A stretch of 5,110 bases of DNA from the NCBI GenBank assembly GCA_049317725.1, contig JBMOHS010000243.1, forward strand, positions 1 to 5,110. Reading direction: 5' to 3'. Position numbers and translations under genes: made by a program. Below the pieces are notes generated by a model. That model worked only from the letters and a program-made list of their open reading frames with translations. It was not told the origin of the DNA and did no database searches. Each line of letters begins with the position of its first letter. Within the stretch, counting starts at the first letter, position 1. Shown one piece after another: positions 5,110 through 5,110 of this stretch. This stretch comes from CAIOZW01 sp049317725 (GTDB taxonomy: Bacteria; Acidobacteriota; Blastocatellia; RBC074).

Positions 5110-5110
5110 G

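Noticed and set aside
1..5110. CRISPR arrays, tRNA or rRNA genes, insertion sequences, toxin-antitoxin or defence genes
   Set aside because: None seen. Five coding genes fill the window with no intergenic gap, and no transposase-like or terminal inverted repeat structures are visible.

Overview
The window is almost entirely one compact, single-strand (+) arginine (ornithine) biosynthesis operon. Five genes run in the order argC, argB, argD, a short GNAT-type N-acetyltransferase (argA-like), and argJ. Each has clear family motifs and all five look intact. The DNA is GC-rich with bacterial-type Shine-Dalgarno sequences. The short stand-alone GNAT, rather than a two-domain ArgA, and the clustered acetyl-cycle genes point away from enteric bacteria. 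They fit a GC-rich Gram-positive, Chloroflexota-like or related lineage, but the sequence alone does not fix the taxon.

Layout: positions 1-62 are a short AT-rich leader with a near-perfect 14-bp tandem repeat, followed by a strong purine-rich ribosome binding site. argC (63-1124), argB (1121-1936), argD (1933-3228) and the GNAT gene (3225-3800) are joined by three successive 4-base ATGA stop/start overlaps. argJ (3781-5082) starts inside the end of the GNAT gene with a 20-base overlap. The last 28 bases hold a palindromic repeat, possibly the start of a terminator, cut by the window edge.

How the genes work together: the GNAT protein probably acetylates glutamate from acetyl-CoA to prime the pathway. 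ArgB phosphorylates N-acetylglutamate, ArgC reduces the acyl phosphate to the semialdehyde, and ArgD transaminates it to N-acetylornithine. ArgJ then moves the acetyl group back to glutamate, releasing ornithine and closing the acetyl cycle. The later genes (argF, argG, argH) and any argR are not in the window.

I see no undescribed system. The points most worth a second look are: (i) a run of nine G residues at the GNAT/argJ junction, where loss of one G would fuse the two enzymes in frame through a glycine linker; (ii) an ArgB without the N-terminal helix of arginine-inhibited kinases, which suggests feedback acts elsewhere; and (iii) a cysteine cluster in the GNAT.
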